From positions 1 through 12,202 of the forward strand of contig DAJW01000012.1 in NCBI GenBank assembly GCA_002496485.1: DNA of 12,202 nt. The letters are read 5' to 3'. This stretch comes from Euryarchaeota archaeon UBA36. GTDB taxonomy: Archaea > Thermoplasmatota > Poseidoniia > Poseidoniales > Thalassarchaeaceae. Under the pieces are notes generated by a model. That model was given only the letters and a program-made list of their open reading frames with translations. It did not search any database and was not told the DNA's origin. Below, piece after piece: positions 9,001-12,202 of this stretch. The number at the start of each line of letters is the position of its first letter. Within the stretch, counting starts at the first letter, position 1. A program made the translations under genes and the position numbers.

Positions 9001-9493
9001 TTTGAATATTAACTAGGTTACCAGTTACGGATTGCTCAAATAAGGAATTGCCGGTAGAATAAGAAGCTCCCAAAATTAAACCCATAAGAACGGATAAGAA
9101 AATAGAATTAGACCCAATTAATTTCTTGTTGGAAAGAATTAGTGAAATAGCTCCAACTGAAAAAAATACTGTGATAAAAAGATTATCAAAAATTTCTGAG
9201 CTTATCATATTTGCAGCTAAAGGAATAATTGATAGTGCAGAAAGAAAAATTAAATTTCTTATATTCTTGGAAATTTCGATTTCTAGATTAATATAAATGA
9301 CAGATATCGTAAATGATAGTAAGGCAAAGAATGGAAGTTTGAATGATTGAAAAATATATTCGGAATCAATTATTCTACCATCTAAAATAGAAGCTATGAG
9401 AAACAGAGATATTGATGCTAATGTAACTACAAATGGTGGCATCAAAATGCTACTGAAATTTATACCTTTTACATTAGTTTTTTGTGATTCCAT
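1..9493 (-). CDS. aglB: Giant STT3/AglB-type oligosaccharyltransferase with a very long extracellular C-terminal extension (partial, 3' end outside window)
   Basis: This is the catalytic subunit for N-glycosylation, which moves a glycan from a dolichyl phosphate carrier to Asn in N-X-S/T sequons on the outer face of the membrane. The frame is open for 3164 codons plus one base, with no stop inside the window. All STT3 hallmarks are visible: D392PWY in the first external loop, NPRPP at 424-428, the D-x-D motif D508HD510 preceded by SRSTFAMA, a TIxE motif T716IGE719 in external loop 5, and W943WDYG947 in the soluble domain. Known archaeal AglB proteins are about 600-1000 residues, so this one is over three times longer. 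The extra length is a roughly 345-residue polytopic N-terminus and about 1740 extracellular residues ending in a membrane anchor. The ATG at 9493 has a Shine-Dalgarno-like AGGTGA (9504-9499) 5 nt upstream. I could not place the DK-type motif. The stop codon should lie shortly past position 1, since a basic tail follows the last helix. Confidence 0.93.
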   Translation of the reverse strand, partial: MESQKTNVKGINFSSILMPPFVVTLASISLFLIASILDGRIIDSEYIFQSFKLPFFALLSFTISVIYINLEIEISKNIRNLIFLSALSIIPLAANMISSEIFDNLFITVFFSVGAISLILSNKKLIGSNSIFLSVLMGLILGASYSTGNSLFEQSVTGNLVNIQREFIISSFFAFFFSSISLSFTSLIGIRELDKDEKMENFFSVFEKPSKNYTPILYSLIISIIFLIPLVWISQIDSLIQFSEDKHLSVTWAFFSTILVLIHAYFRSENWQVLGSMLAVSWILYTIGHIHEIGNTLPYPFDDPGFIGSASWAFIGFWMYVIAIMSASRGYFGDITPRKEFSDFRKWWNSNYYGILISLALFTALYVRTAWNVIPAMNASSTGIWDMTGGSDPWYMKRVIDYIIAERSHFIFDYDRAYPSGGVNPRPPLFSWSLALGGILISWILEIPTEEAVWWSISALPAIYGALIVIPLAGIATRVHSRSAGVVAAWLIALMPGHISRSTFAMADHDSFAMLFLATAFYFWVKALEKLEHKKLFESASSNPLYLIAGMRESWKRYPEVMANATLSGIAFTVMALGWKGFVYGPGILFLAYTFQVAMNIFRGRDSLLFTSASLQMMITATLLPLPFYAWPGLNLVFSASGMSPMFYIIGFTAAVGWVASSFRDKPWLLVIISGFSLFSIILGTLFLLQTAEIYSGWDILFTGGFYFSKNKIFGTIGEAQAPSRGLLFASYGPVVTLIALGCSFILLWRGIRRNKSNSTFLGMWVIIATYMAWTAGRFIINATPAMSVVGGIGITMLWRSSKPLEFAKEWRRSGIGSPRSRFRSIWPATKSRPGVPAIILVLLLVTSQHTTYGIDSGIPRNSESSEDIDRNLYNLAPDIFREDFWFIPSLLNGKEYNQDTGLWYMGTFGPSFNSAGWNEAYEWLSEQDTEVGFSERPAFVSWWDYGFQALASGQHPTVSDNFQSGIPNSGGMLLSSGQEDTLAMFIATLAMGDQKYNDGNLGDEFTNSLLNHMSTEQVEEFVKISQNKDAQFVLDRSMSVFSEFNGVELLKGYPLDTRGIPSEEELWVILDDGEIVGESTNNDSRAFSLYNETRQSSSSFEIGDPSHYDIGGYRYTTDLISDYYDVSTSLHRSNAKFGLLRSFLISAFEMDKLVNIYDDVSKIIYSVANYNDSPGNEIERNNEIRYFAVDNRLFPLGGSYYEDSQYHRGQTTGIFHAPTSLSGLDLDTYISTLYQTQRGDGPIIPRTQQQYEQEYLEDVVRQSSGASSDSSDVIRMIDIDYQHLPEFFETMVARTYVGYGSSTLGLPGDAETPSVWFNPDQTYVTGAPGSYLQNAFSLPGAMMNHFVISNWYDIEECEKDENGDKVKRNCGTIYDSYSENGGSVVKILKYYSGASIEGTVELSGNHPIPNARILIERDAFSGEEIPNENGEIIDSDPRTYWIPIGSTQADENGEYSFTAPAGKIRVSAFSGEPDLESARNSIISSNVGESMYELFIEKNTQTRSINPVTGILGNVFGSTWLSESIVNISGTDGHSNGEVKIDVPIYVTPSSASGILSWTGEPEYDGQPILDGRVILSPTSEEISITPYSLEISNGSITGEELEFNGFGQVTFTGEGTVKSGGIISVSDFTGNHTQKIYNNHSMTGEGIFSGKGKLNGQLIGASDIPSCVNESVPIGEEYCIIEANNYLINGTVLATGVFTSEGVSELTKSLTQATFLGSGDFEINTSNDLVSYGSFNGTGQFFGTGEFSGDMVQAGSFHLTNALPGDYNISVKFSDNSTIDLDQIFVVGDPQPQPSRVTVFGGSIKGLLQDSSGTIIDGVYYLLKNTDNITSATSECSANVTPSCYITPDEDGKFVVQPIIPGDYKLQTDLDNDGFPELSEQISVSSDALSSYEFINPIPHKSDITFTLSDDSNLDSNLNLIIRAENNSLEPVSPVYDEELDQYFAELTPGVWILNHTLTDNKQLWERIEIGNEDISTSFSFRVSQIVNGTLKYSSDIITDSPIQNIGGELIKFQWGDFSLSTVTDNQGSYSVILPRGVEVNATSQVAAGINGFFSNGSRFTVSEGISDQDIVLSEGVNIEGSVSINRPNNPYTSELKGWEKVYVEATNTDLISEAIFREPVSPNGQFSLILPTGNWSFTLDTGNHQSNIVSADISEVKDLELIITPEFNSSVHISMFIDNYMDGNISNGTLVDFDFKIKSLQSNGSGLTVEVGGDAWTSRGKATVSLEPGSYQIIVERANSTAGDLFDTIYDLNDIFHVSMQNSEINHFVSFEPLFLTNFTLRNESSYKLINQEVTLQNIENGWIRTFNTNQDGMISEYLKDGEWLVVVPDFESETDSFEGLRQLIQVSYNGIGPQEFNLQTKKLAEITIDFSQAYPLISDESVELEFSSQEDLGSIISSQAQISDGLFMRLTQGLWNVQLNSTDNQGIRLIIPNQSISNTGISSGQELSIELTINRFVEVSGRIYWDLNDDSNPDSGEGLSNVSVNMTLDSGENFNLKTDDLGHWSIFLPSNSVANYTVEKDGFESSNATLEIQNSALTRNTEISAGNVTVTGALKYISEDWIFEDDWTIELIPAQGIERDRVIPTKVQNQEGDWTGEWSASLEPGSWIVYAMINSPEEEPYLVSVEKLEVDINGGNIISRLSSGGMVYLDTTWIDYDGNIKTLLDVVDEGHDYELLLDIGMGISWSEKIDNNGVLEILLPAGRVDASGTFKVVQKNMEMTYSGGQGVNIRSGQDSPLTTLNIERISEHDIQISYSQEHTAESTLETICDEVCNYTSSVFSLEVIYQGNNPYDSYDVEGSVSGTDSENWEIEFWNSSANNGTGEWNSSVSIEMGLDNSLTIPDFKVRVTPGNQNNTHHLQFGHNIEVIFNSKQGGYSTKHSLSVKIPEFSNLEFDDDSLTVYFSPEDRTINVPVSFSNLGNSDETFFFEYSDHPEWTISGPQSQLTAPFSNGLNSLNLFYIGDSSAELKSEYYFDLSVSDDDNNTYSTQITLIRDTPTLSINGDSIQLQGGGRPVVGEISTYVVEVINHANVDATDITINATLYNDITGTEAAGIQITRVGSIPAKSSQIFYLPMNFENYTTPGKYSIIFDIDPPGYEPGVDKPQPCSGTENLLFCVKEAQLWSSSVDEDQNWLMWIFVLMLLIALITLTRRSGRRPGAPF
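35..88 (-). other. C-terminal transmembrane anchor (residues about 3136-3153)
   Basis: After the acidic linker SSVDEDQN comes the hydrophobic run W3136LMWIFVLMLLIALITL, directly followed by T3153RRSGRRPG. Positive charges after the helix put the tail in the cytoplasm, so the extension before it is outside. The protein therefore enters the membrane again after about 2290 extracellular residues, counted from the last STT3 helix. Confidence 0.85.
182..502 (-). other. CARDB-like unit (residues about 2998-3104)
   Basis: The pattern GEISTYVVEVINHANVDATD, then INATLYND, GSIPAKSSQIFYLPM, and TTPGKYSIIFDIDPPG matches the CARDB layout: 'G....y.v.v.N.G...a.nv.v.....' and a 'i.aGss....f.w' strand. Such adhesion-type domains are common just before the membrane anchor of archaeal surface proteins. 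A Cys pair (3110, 3119) follows in the linker to the anchor. Confidence 0.6.
506..817 (-). other. NEW3-like beta-sandwich unit (residues about 2893-2996)
   Basis: The sequence has FSPEDRTINVPVSFSNLGN, a long acidic/aromatic middle (FFFEYSDHPEWTISG) and a closing strand before the next unit. The 'v.v.NlGn..e.f.l.......W.v' layout is typical of NPCBM-associated NEW3 domains of archaeal and bacterial surface proteins. No ligand is implied. Confidence 0.5.
1880..2107 (-). other. SdrD B-like (Cna-B type) domain with calcium-binding-like loop (residues about 2463-2538)
   Basis: The unit reads SGRIYWDLNDDSNPDSGEG followed by LSNVSVNMTLDSG, then TDDLGHWSIFLP and YTVEKDGF. This is the SdrD B pattern: 'YWD-x-N-x-D-x-x-x-D-x-GE', a 'GLS-x-V-x-V' strand, 'T-D-x-x-G-x-W/Y' and a closing strand. 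D2470, N2472, D2474, N2476, D2478 and E2481 give an EF-hand-like ligand spacing, so calcium may stiffen this unit. The family match is by eye. Confidence 0.7.
4223..4696 (-). other. Gly-rich, internally repetitive segment (residues about 1600-1757)
   Basis: This part differs from its neighbours. Short G-x-G motifs alternate with single hydrophobic residues: GFGQVTFTGEGTVKSGG, MTGEGIFSGKGKLNG, and FNGTGQFFGTGEFSGD. The repeat length is about 8-10 residues. It looks like a small beta-solenoid or a sheet of short rungs rather than an Ig-like sandwich. A Cys pair (1669, 1681) sits in an insertion in the middle. No named family is assigned. Confidence 0.5.
4979..5308 (-). other. First carboxypeptidase regulatory-like unit (residues about 1396-1505)
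   Basis: The unit opens with SIEGTVELSGNHPIPNARI and continues to ADENGEYSFTAPAGKIRVSA. This matches the family pattern of an opening G-x-V strand, a 'pipNA.I' second strand, then D-x-N-G-x-Y-x-F and a P-x-G turn. It marks the junction between the STT3 external domain and the extension. The assignment is by pattern only. Confidence 0.65.
5309..6949 (-). other. STT3 external globular domain with WWDYG motif (residues about 849-1395)
   Basis: The soluble domain follows the last core helix and contains W943WDYG947, the sequon Ser/Thr-binding motif of all STT3 proteins, in the context AFVSWWDYGFQALASGQ. After it comes a conserved-looking stretch (HPTVSDNFQSGIPN) as seen in other STT3 domains. 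At about 547 residues the domain is larger than usual, and its second half (after about residue 1060) is not something I recognise. It includes a Cys pair at 1358 and 1371 separated by 12 residues, probably a disulfide-closed loop. Confidence 0.8.
6950..8458 (-). other. STT3 membrane catalytic core (residues about 346-848)
   Basis: This is the multi-helix membrane part of the oligosaccharyltransferase. External loop 1 carries the sequence TGGSDPWYMKRV with D392. NPRPPLFSW at 424-432 corresponds to the conserved stretch after the second helix. SRSTFAMADHD at 500-510 supplies the second acidic motif. T716IGE719 followed by AQAPS matches the TIxE/SVSE motif whose Glu contacts metal and acceptor sequon. 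A last hydrophobic helix near 834-848 leads into the external domain. Motif order and topology agree with the GT66 family. Confidence 0.9.
8459..9493 (-). other. N-terminal polytopic extension of the STT3 protein (residues about 1-345)
   Basis: In known STT3 proteins the first catalytic Asp lies soon after the first membrane helix, roughly 50 residues from the N-terminus. Here it is residue 392. The segment before the canonical first helix (about 353-370) holds around ten hydrophobic stretches, approximately at 16-35, 53-69, 79-96, 104-120, 130-145, 165-189, 214-234, 249-265, 272-289 and 305-327. A charged stretch at 191-200 (RELDKDEKME) and lysines at 123-124 would fall in loops. I recognise no family for it. 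It could be a fused membrane partner or a lipid-handling module; that is speculation. Confidence 0.7.
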
Positions 9494-9603
9494 CCATCTC
9501 ACCTAGCCAACTGGCTGATTATCAGCAGCGCGGCGACCTAAACGCTTGTTTTAACCATTCTTAGAGTGCGTGACAAGAAAGTGCAGAGATTAATGTTTAC
9601 GAA
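9494..9603 (-). promoter_or_regulatory. Spacer upstream of aglB: SD-like site and two overlapping palindromes
   Basis: The 110 nt between purD and aglB contain AGGTGA (9504-9499), 5 nt before the ATG, a good ribosome-binding site. Just upstream, two inverted repeats overlap: AGCCAACTGGCT (9505-9516) and GCTGATTATCAGC (9514-9526), written on the plus strand. They share three bases, so in RNA only one hairpin could form at a time; in DNA they could be operators. A possible TATA-like stretch is GGTTAAAACAAG (minus strand, about 9557-9546), weak. A GC-rich patch (9524-9537) stands out from the AT-rich surroundings. No terminator is obvious after purD. Confidence 0.45.
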
Positions 9604-10869
9604 TCACTTGTAAAAGGCTCTTTTTCCTATATCTGTCCTGTAATGCGAACCTTCTAATTTGATAGTATTTATGATTTGATACGCTGTTTCAATTGCTTCA
9701 ATAATTGAGGGGGCTATTCCGGTGGCAGATAGTACTCTCCCGCCAGAAGAGATTGCATTTCCATTTGCATCAATATTGGTTCCTGAAAAATGAATAAGGC
9801 CCCTAATTTGTCCCTCGTCAATATGAGAATCATAGCCAAATATTTTCCGACCAACGATAGGTTTGTTAGGATAATTCTCCGAAGCAAGAACTACTGTGGC
9901 GATAGATTTCCTATCAAAAATGATATCAATATTTTCAATATTTCCTGTGGCTACAGAATACAAAACCATGCCCAAATCTGTTTTTATTAATGGAATAGTA
10001 ACTTGGGCTTCTGGATCCCCGAATCTTACATTAAATTCGACGACTTTTGGAGAACCATCTCTATCAATCATTATACCAACAAATAAACATCCTCGAAAGG
10101 GAGAATCTAGATTCCTCAAATAGTGATGCATGGGCGAAATAATTTCCTCAGTCACTCTAGTTGCCACTGATGGCGTAACGATCGGTGCTGGGGAATATGC
10201 TCCCATTCCACCAGTGTTAGGTCCGCTATCTTCATCTCCGACTCTCTTGTGATCTTGACTGGGTGGAAGGATACTGTATCCAGATTCATCCATTAGTACA
10301 AGAATAGATGCCTCTTCTCCTTCCAAGTATTCTTCCAATAATACCAAGCCATCTAATTCTATTGCATTCTTAATTGCATCTCTAGCATCTTCAATATTGC
10401 CTGTTACAGTGACTCCCTTTCCTCCAGCTAATACATCCCTCTTAATGACCCATGGTGGTTTGAAAAATGACAAATTCTCATCAATCCTTTCTAGATTAGA
10501 AATTTCAATAAATCTTCCAGTAGGAATATTTAGTTTGTTCATGAGTTTTTTTGCAAATAATTTCGATCCTTCCAGCTGAGCGCAGTCTTTGTTTGGTCCG
10601 AAACATGGAATTCCCTGTTCAGTTAATTTGTCAGAAAGACCGGATACTAAAGGGGCCTCGGGCCCAACTACTACTAAATCAATCTGTAAATTATTTGAAA
10701 GGTTTACAATTGAATTAACATCCTTAATATCTATATCATGATTTAATCCAATTTGGGATGTTCCAAAATTTCCTGGGCAACAATGAATCTTGTCTACAGA
10801 ACTACTCTCTGATAGTCCAATAGCCAAGGCATGCTCCCTGCCGCCACTACCAACTATTAACACATCCAT
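9604..10869 (-). CDS. purD: Phosphoribosylamine-glycine ligase (GAR synthetase)
   Basis: PurD joins glycine to 5-phosphoribosylamine with ATP, giving glycinamide ribonucleotide, the second step of de novo purine synthesis in the cytoplasm. The product has 421 residues, normal for the monofunctional family. Visible signatures are GSGGREHA at 7-14 in the N-terminal domain, GPEAPL at 69-74, FGPNKDCAQLEGSK at 90-103, the ATP-grasp glycine loop AGGKGVTV at 148-155, SQDHKRVGDEDSGPNTGGMG at 204-223, and the metal-ligand region E278FNVRFGDPE with E278 and N280. The start ATG at 10869 gives the expected MDVLIVGSGG beginning. GGAG at 10883-10880 lies 10 nt upstream, a loose Shine-Dalgarno match. It follows carS by 53 nt in the same direction. 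I see nothing damaged or unusual in it. Confidence 0.98.
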   Translation of the reverse strand: MDVLIVGSGGREHALAIGLSESSSVDKIHCCPGNFGTSQIGLNHDIDIKDVNSIVNLSNNLQIDLVVVGPEAPLVSGLSDKLTEQGIPCFGPNKDCAQLEGSKLFAKKLMNKLNIPTGRFIEISNLERIDENLSFFKPPWVIKRDVLAGGKGVTVTGNIEDARDAIKNAIELDGLVLLEEYLEGEEASILVLMDESGYSILPPSQDHKRVGDEDSGPNTGGMGAYSPAPIVTPSVATRVTEEIISPMHHYLRNLDSPFRGCLFVGIMIDRDGSPKVVEFNVRFGDPEAQVTIPLIKTDLGMVLYSVATGNIENIDIIFDRKSIATVVLASENYPNKPIVGRKIFGYDSHIDEGQIRGLIHFSGTNIDANGNAISSGGRVLSATGIAPSIIEAIETAYQIINTIKLEGSHYRTDIGKRAFYK

Positions 10870-10922
10870 AAAATATCCAACTCCATAATTAATTGGTCCA
10901 GAATTTATTTACTTAAAGAACA
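10870..10922 (-). promoter_or_regulatory. Candidate purD promoter in the carS-purD gap
   Basis: Read on the minus strand, the gap holds CTTTAAGTAAATAAA (10918-10904), an AT-rich TATA-like element about 40 nt upstream of the purD ATG. That distance would place transcription start roughly 15-20 nt before the ATG, typical of archaea. purD may therefore have its own promoter rather than relying only on read-through from carS. The call rests on composition and spacing alone. Confidence 0.4.
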
Positions 10923-11591
10923 TTAGTAGGGCACCGATTTGAGTCCTAACTTGTAGCCAATTATGTTAAATGACCTATGTAGAATAGGAGTAATGAACAA
11001 TAGAATTATCATTCCAGTCAATAGCTCAGAACTACCTGCAATTGATTTATTAAGAAATAATAACCCAAATATAAACGTCGATATAGCAAAGGGTAAGGTA
11101 TCCAAAAGGGGTGCTTCTGAGCTTTCTTCTCCTTCTCTCTTGTGACCTAACCTTCTCTTAATGAAGGAACCGATGCTATCTCCTATCATGCATCCAAAAC
11201 CCATCACAGACCCAATAATGAATGCAGTTATTATTTCATTTTCGAAGTAGAACCATGCTTGCGATAAATGAACGGGATCTACCCAGTAAGCTCCTACAGG
11301 ACTTAAGAATGGGGCTGCATCAATTTCATTATTATCAGATAGAATAGTTGTCAAAATAGCCAATAGACCACCACCTAATGTTCCGCCAATTAGTCCGTTC
11401 CAAGTTTTTCCATCTCCGAGGATTCTATTTCCATCACTCATTACTCTCCCTGCGTCGATTGGAAAAACTCTCATTCCAGTAATTTCTGGTATCCATTTTC
11501 CACCTAGCATTGCTGCGGTATTTGACAAGTATCCTGGGAGATAAAGCCAAAGAACGACTAATGGAGCCATTAGAGGGTCTGTCCAAGGCAT
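10923..11591 (-). CDS. carS: CDP-archaeol synthase
   Basis: CarS transfers CMP from CTP to unsaturated archaeol (digeranylgeranylglyceryl phosphate), making CDP-archaeol for polar lipid headgroup attachment. It is an integral membrane enzyme. From the chosen ATG the product is 222 residues, somewhat longer than the usual 165-180. Family signatures are LPGYLSNTAA at 18-27, DAGRVMSDGNRILGDGKTW at 46-64, and GDSIGSFIKRRLG at 137-149, followed by PLLDTLPF at 161-168. About five membrane helices are predicted. The frame continues upstream to an ATG at 11696, but that adds 35 residues with no family likeness (many aromatics and polar residues) and would leave only 24 nt before the divergent gene, so I prefer 11591. 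It sits first in the minus-strand run carS-purD-aglB. Confidence 0.93.
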   Translation of the reverse strand: MPWTDPLMAPLVVLWLYLPGYLSNTAAMLGGKWIPEITGMRVFPIDAGRVMSDGNRILGDGKTWNGLIGGTLGGGLLAILTTILSDNNEIDAAPFLSPVGAYWVDPVHLSQAWFYFENEIITAFIIGSVMGFGCMIGDSIGSFIKRRLGHKREGEESSEAPLLDTLPFAISTFIFGLLFLNKSIAGSSELLTGMIILLFITPILHRSFNIIGYKLGLKSVPY

Positions 11592-11720
11592 ATATTCGGA
11601 TGACACATAACGAGCGAAAAGGTATGACGGTTGAACCTTCGCATTATAATTAGGTTGGAAATAACAAAAAAAGATATCTCGAGGGGTGATATTCATTTCC
11701 CAGTTCTTTTTCGGAGTAAC
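11592..11720. promoter_or_regulatory. Divergent promoter region between carS and the plus-strand secreted-protein gene
   Basis: This 129-nt spacer separates two divergent genes. It contains ATTATAAT (11643-11650), a perfect palindrome that reads as a TATA-like box on both strands, about 51 nt from the carS ATG (11591) and 70 nt from the GTG at 11721. A purine-rich run (ACAAAAAAAG, 11664-11673) lies on the plus strand. GGAG at 11713-11716 is the likely Shine-Dalgarno of the plus-strand gene, 4 nt before GTG. Transcription starts are not shown by the sequence. Confidence 0.4.
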
Positions 11721-12202
11721 GTGAAAGAAGTTTCAACTGTAATTTTGACTGGAATTATTACTCTGTCTGTATTGCTAATTCCTAGTCCAATGATGGCTGA
11801 AGAGAATGACATTCTAATTGAAGGGAATATAACTTGGGAAGGAGAAATGTTGATTGAAGAAGATATTCTAGTAGCGAATGGCGCATCATTAAAAATTTTA
11901 AATTCTGAGATTATTGCGTCAGATGGAGTAGAGATTTTTGTCGATAATGAATCCTCATTAGTTATAGAAAATTCAAGATTCATTTCTGAAAACCCACCAA
12001 ATTACTTAGTTGGATTTGGTTATTGTGATTCTGAAAATAGATCAGCAATAAAAATTCCTTGGACTGAAAATACTGAAGATGCTACAATATCCTTCAGAGC
12101 TATTGAGTCGGGGACTTTAGAGGGAGTAACTGTATATCACAGGCAGTCAATTTACAATTTGAGTGGAATAGAAGATTCGATTTCAGTAAGCAGTGGATTC
12201 GC
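11721..12202 (+). CDS. Secreted protein with beta-helix-like N-terminus (partial, 3' end outside window)
   Basis: The frame is open to the window edge for 160 codons plus two bases. GTG at 11721 is chosen because GGAG lies 4 nt upstream and because it begins a clear signal peptide: a short charged start (MKEV), a hydrophobic core from about residue 7 to 20, and a likely cleavage after PSPMMA (residue 26). No ATG exists in frame nearby upstream. The mature part has short strands broken by N and G: ILIEGNITWEG, ILVANGASLKILNSEIIASDG, and SSLVIENSRFIS. This resembles right-handed beta-helix surface proteins, where each rung ends in a turn. One Cys is seen (residue 102). I do not recognise the family. 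It is transcribed away from carS and is probably exported and then glycosylated (sequons at NIT and NES), which would make it a possible substrate of the neighbouring OST. Confidence 0.75.
   Translation, partial: MKEVSTVILTGIITLSVLLIPSPMMAEENDILIEGNITWEGEMLIEEDILVANGASLKILNSEIIASDGVEIFVDNESSLVIENSRFISENPPNYLVGFGYCDSENRSAIKIPWTENTEDATISFRAIESGTLEGVTVYHRQSIYNLSGIEDSISVSSGF

Noticed and set aside
1..9493. Possible frameshift or gene fusion artefact within the giant frame
   Set aside because: Residue numbers derived independently from motif positions (392, 508, 719, 943, 1358, 1669, 2465, 2997, 3136) all agree with one frame from 9493 to 2, and no stop is met. Assembly chimerism cannot be excluded from sequence alone, but nothing in composition suggests it.
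9494..9603. A tRNA or small RNA gene in the GC-richer spacer before aglB
   Set aside because: No cloverleaf, T-loop consensus or long stem is visible; only two short palindromes occur.
9790..10123. Two overlapping plus-strand frames opposite purD
   Set aside because: Both lie antisense to highly conserved parts of PurD and encode no recognisable protein.
11592..11696. 35-residue N-terminal extension of CarS from the ATG at 11696
   Set aside because: It has no likeness to the CarS family start, and it would fill nearly all of the spacer needed for two divergent promoters. The ATG at 11591 sits just before the first expected helix.
11693..11983. Minus-strand open frame of 96 codons
   Set aside because: It lies antisense to the signal-peptide gene on the plus strand, which has a ribosome-binding site and a convincing secreted protein pattern. 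The minus frame shows no recognisable features.

Overview
The window looks like a piece of an AT-rich archaeal chromosome. CDP-archaeol synthase (carS) belongs to archaeal lipid synthesis. The STT3/AglB oligosaccharyltransferase and the very large secreted beta-sandwich architecture point to a planktonic euryarchaeon of the Marine Group II (Poseidoniales) kind. That lineage call is an inference from gene content and style; no rRNA or tRNA is present to settle it.

Layout: three genes lie on the minus strand in the order of transcription carS (11591-10923), purD (10869-9604) and a giant aglB/STT3 gene that starts at 9493 and runs off the left edge without meeting a stop. At the right edge a divergent gene on the plus strand (GTG at 11721) encodes the start of a secreted protein. 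The spacers are short: 129 nt between the divergent genes, 53 nt between carS and purD, 110 nt between purD and aglB. There is no gene-free stretch over 300 nt, and I saw no rRNA, tRNA, CRISPR array, insertion sequence or prophage.

The main object is the minus-strand reading frame 9493-1. I translated it by hand through all 3164 complete codons; it is open throughout, and residue numbering agrees from end to end. It holds a roughly 345-residue polytopic N-terminal extension. Next comes a complete STT3 catalytic unit, with D392PWY, D508HD510, T716IGE719 and W943WDYG947. After that come about 1740 extracellular residues of beta-sandwich-type units, and finally a transmembrane helix (about 3136-3153) with a basic tail. 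The result is an oligosaccharyltransferase fused to an S-layer-like or adhesin-like stalk tethered to the membrane at both ends. The extracellular part is rich in N-X-S/T sequons (about 40 by my count in the extension), and all ten of its cysteines fall into five close pairs.

Together, carS (membrane lipid headgroup activation), aglB (protein N-glycosylation) and the divergent secreted protein suggest a cell-envelope neighbourhood, with purD (purine synthesis) as a housekeeping gene in between.
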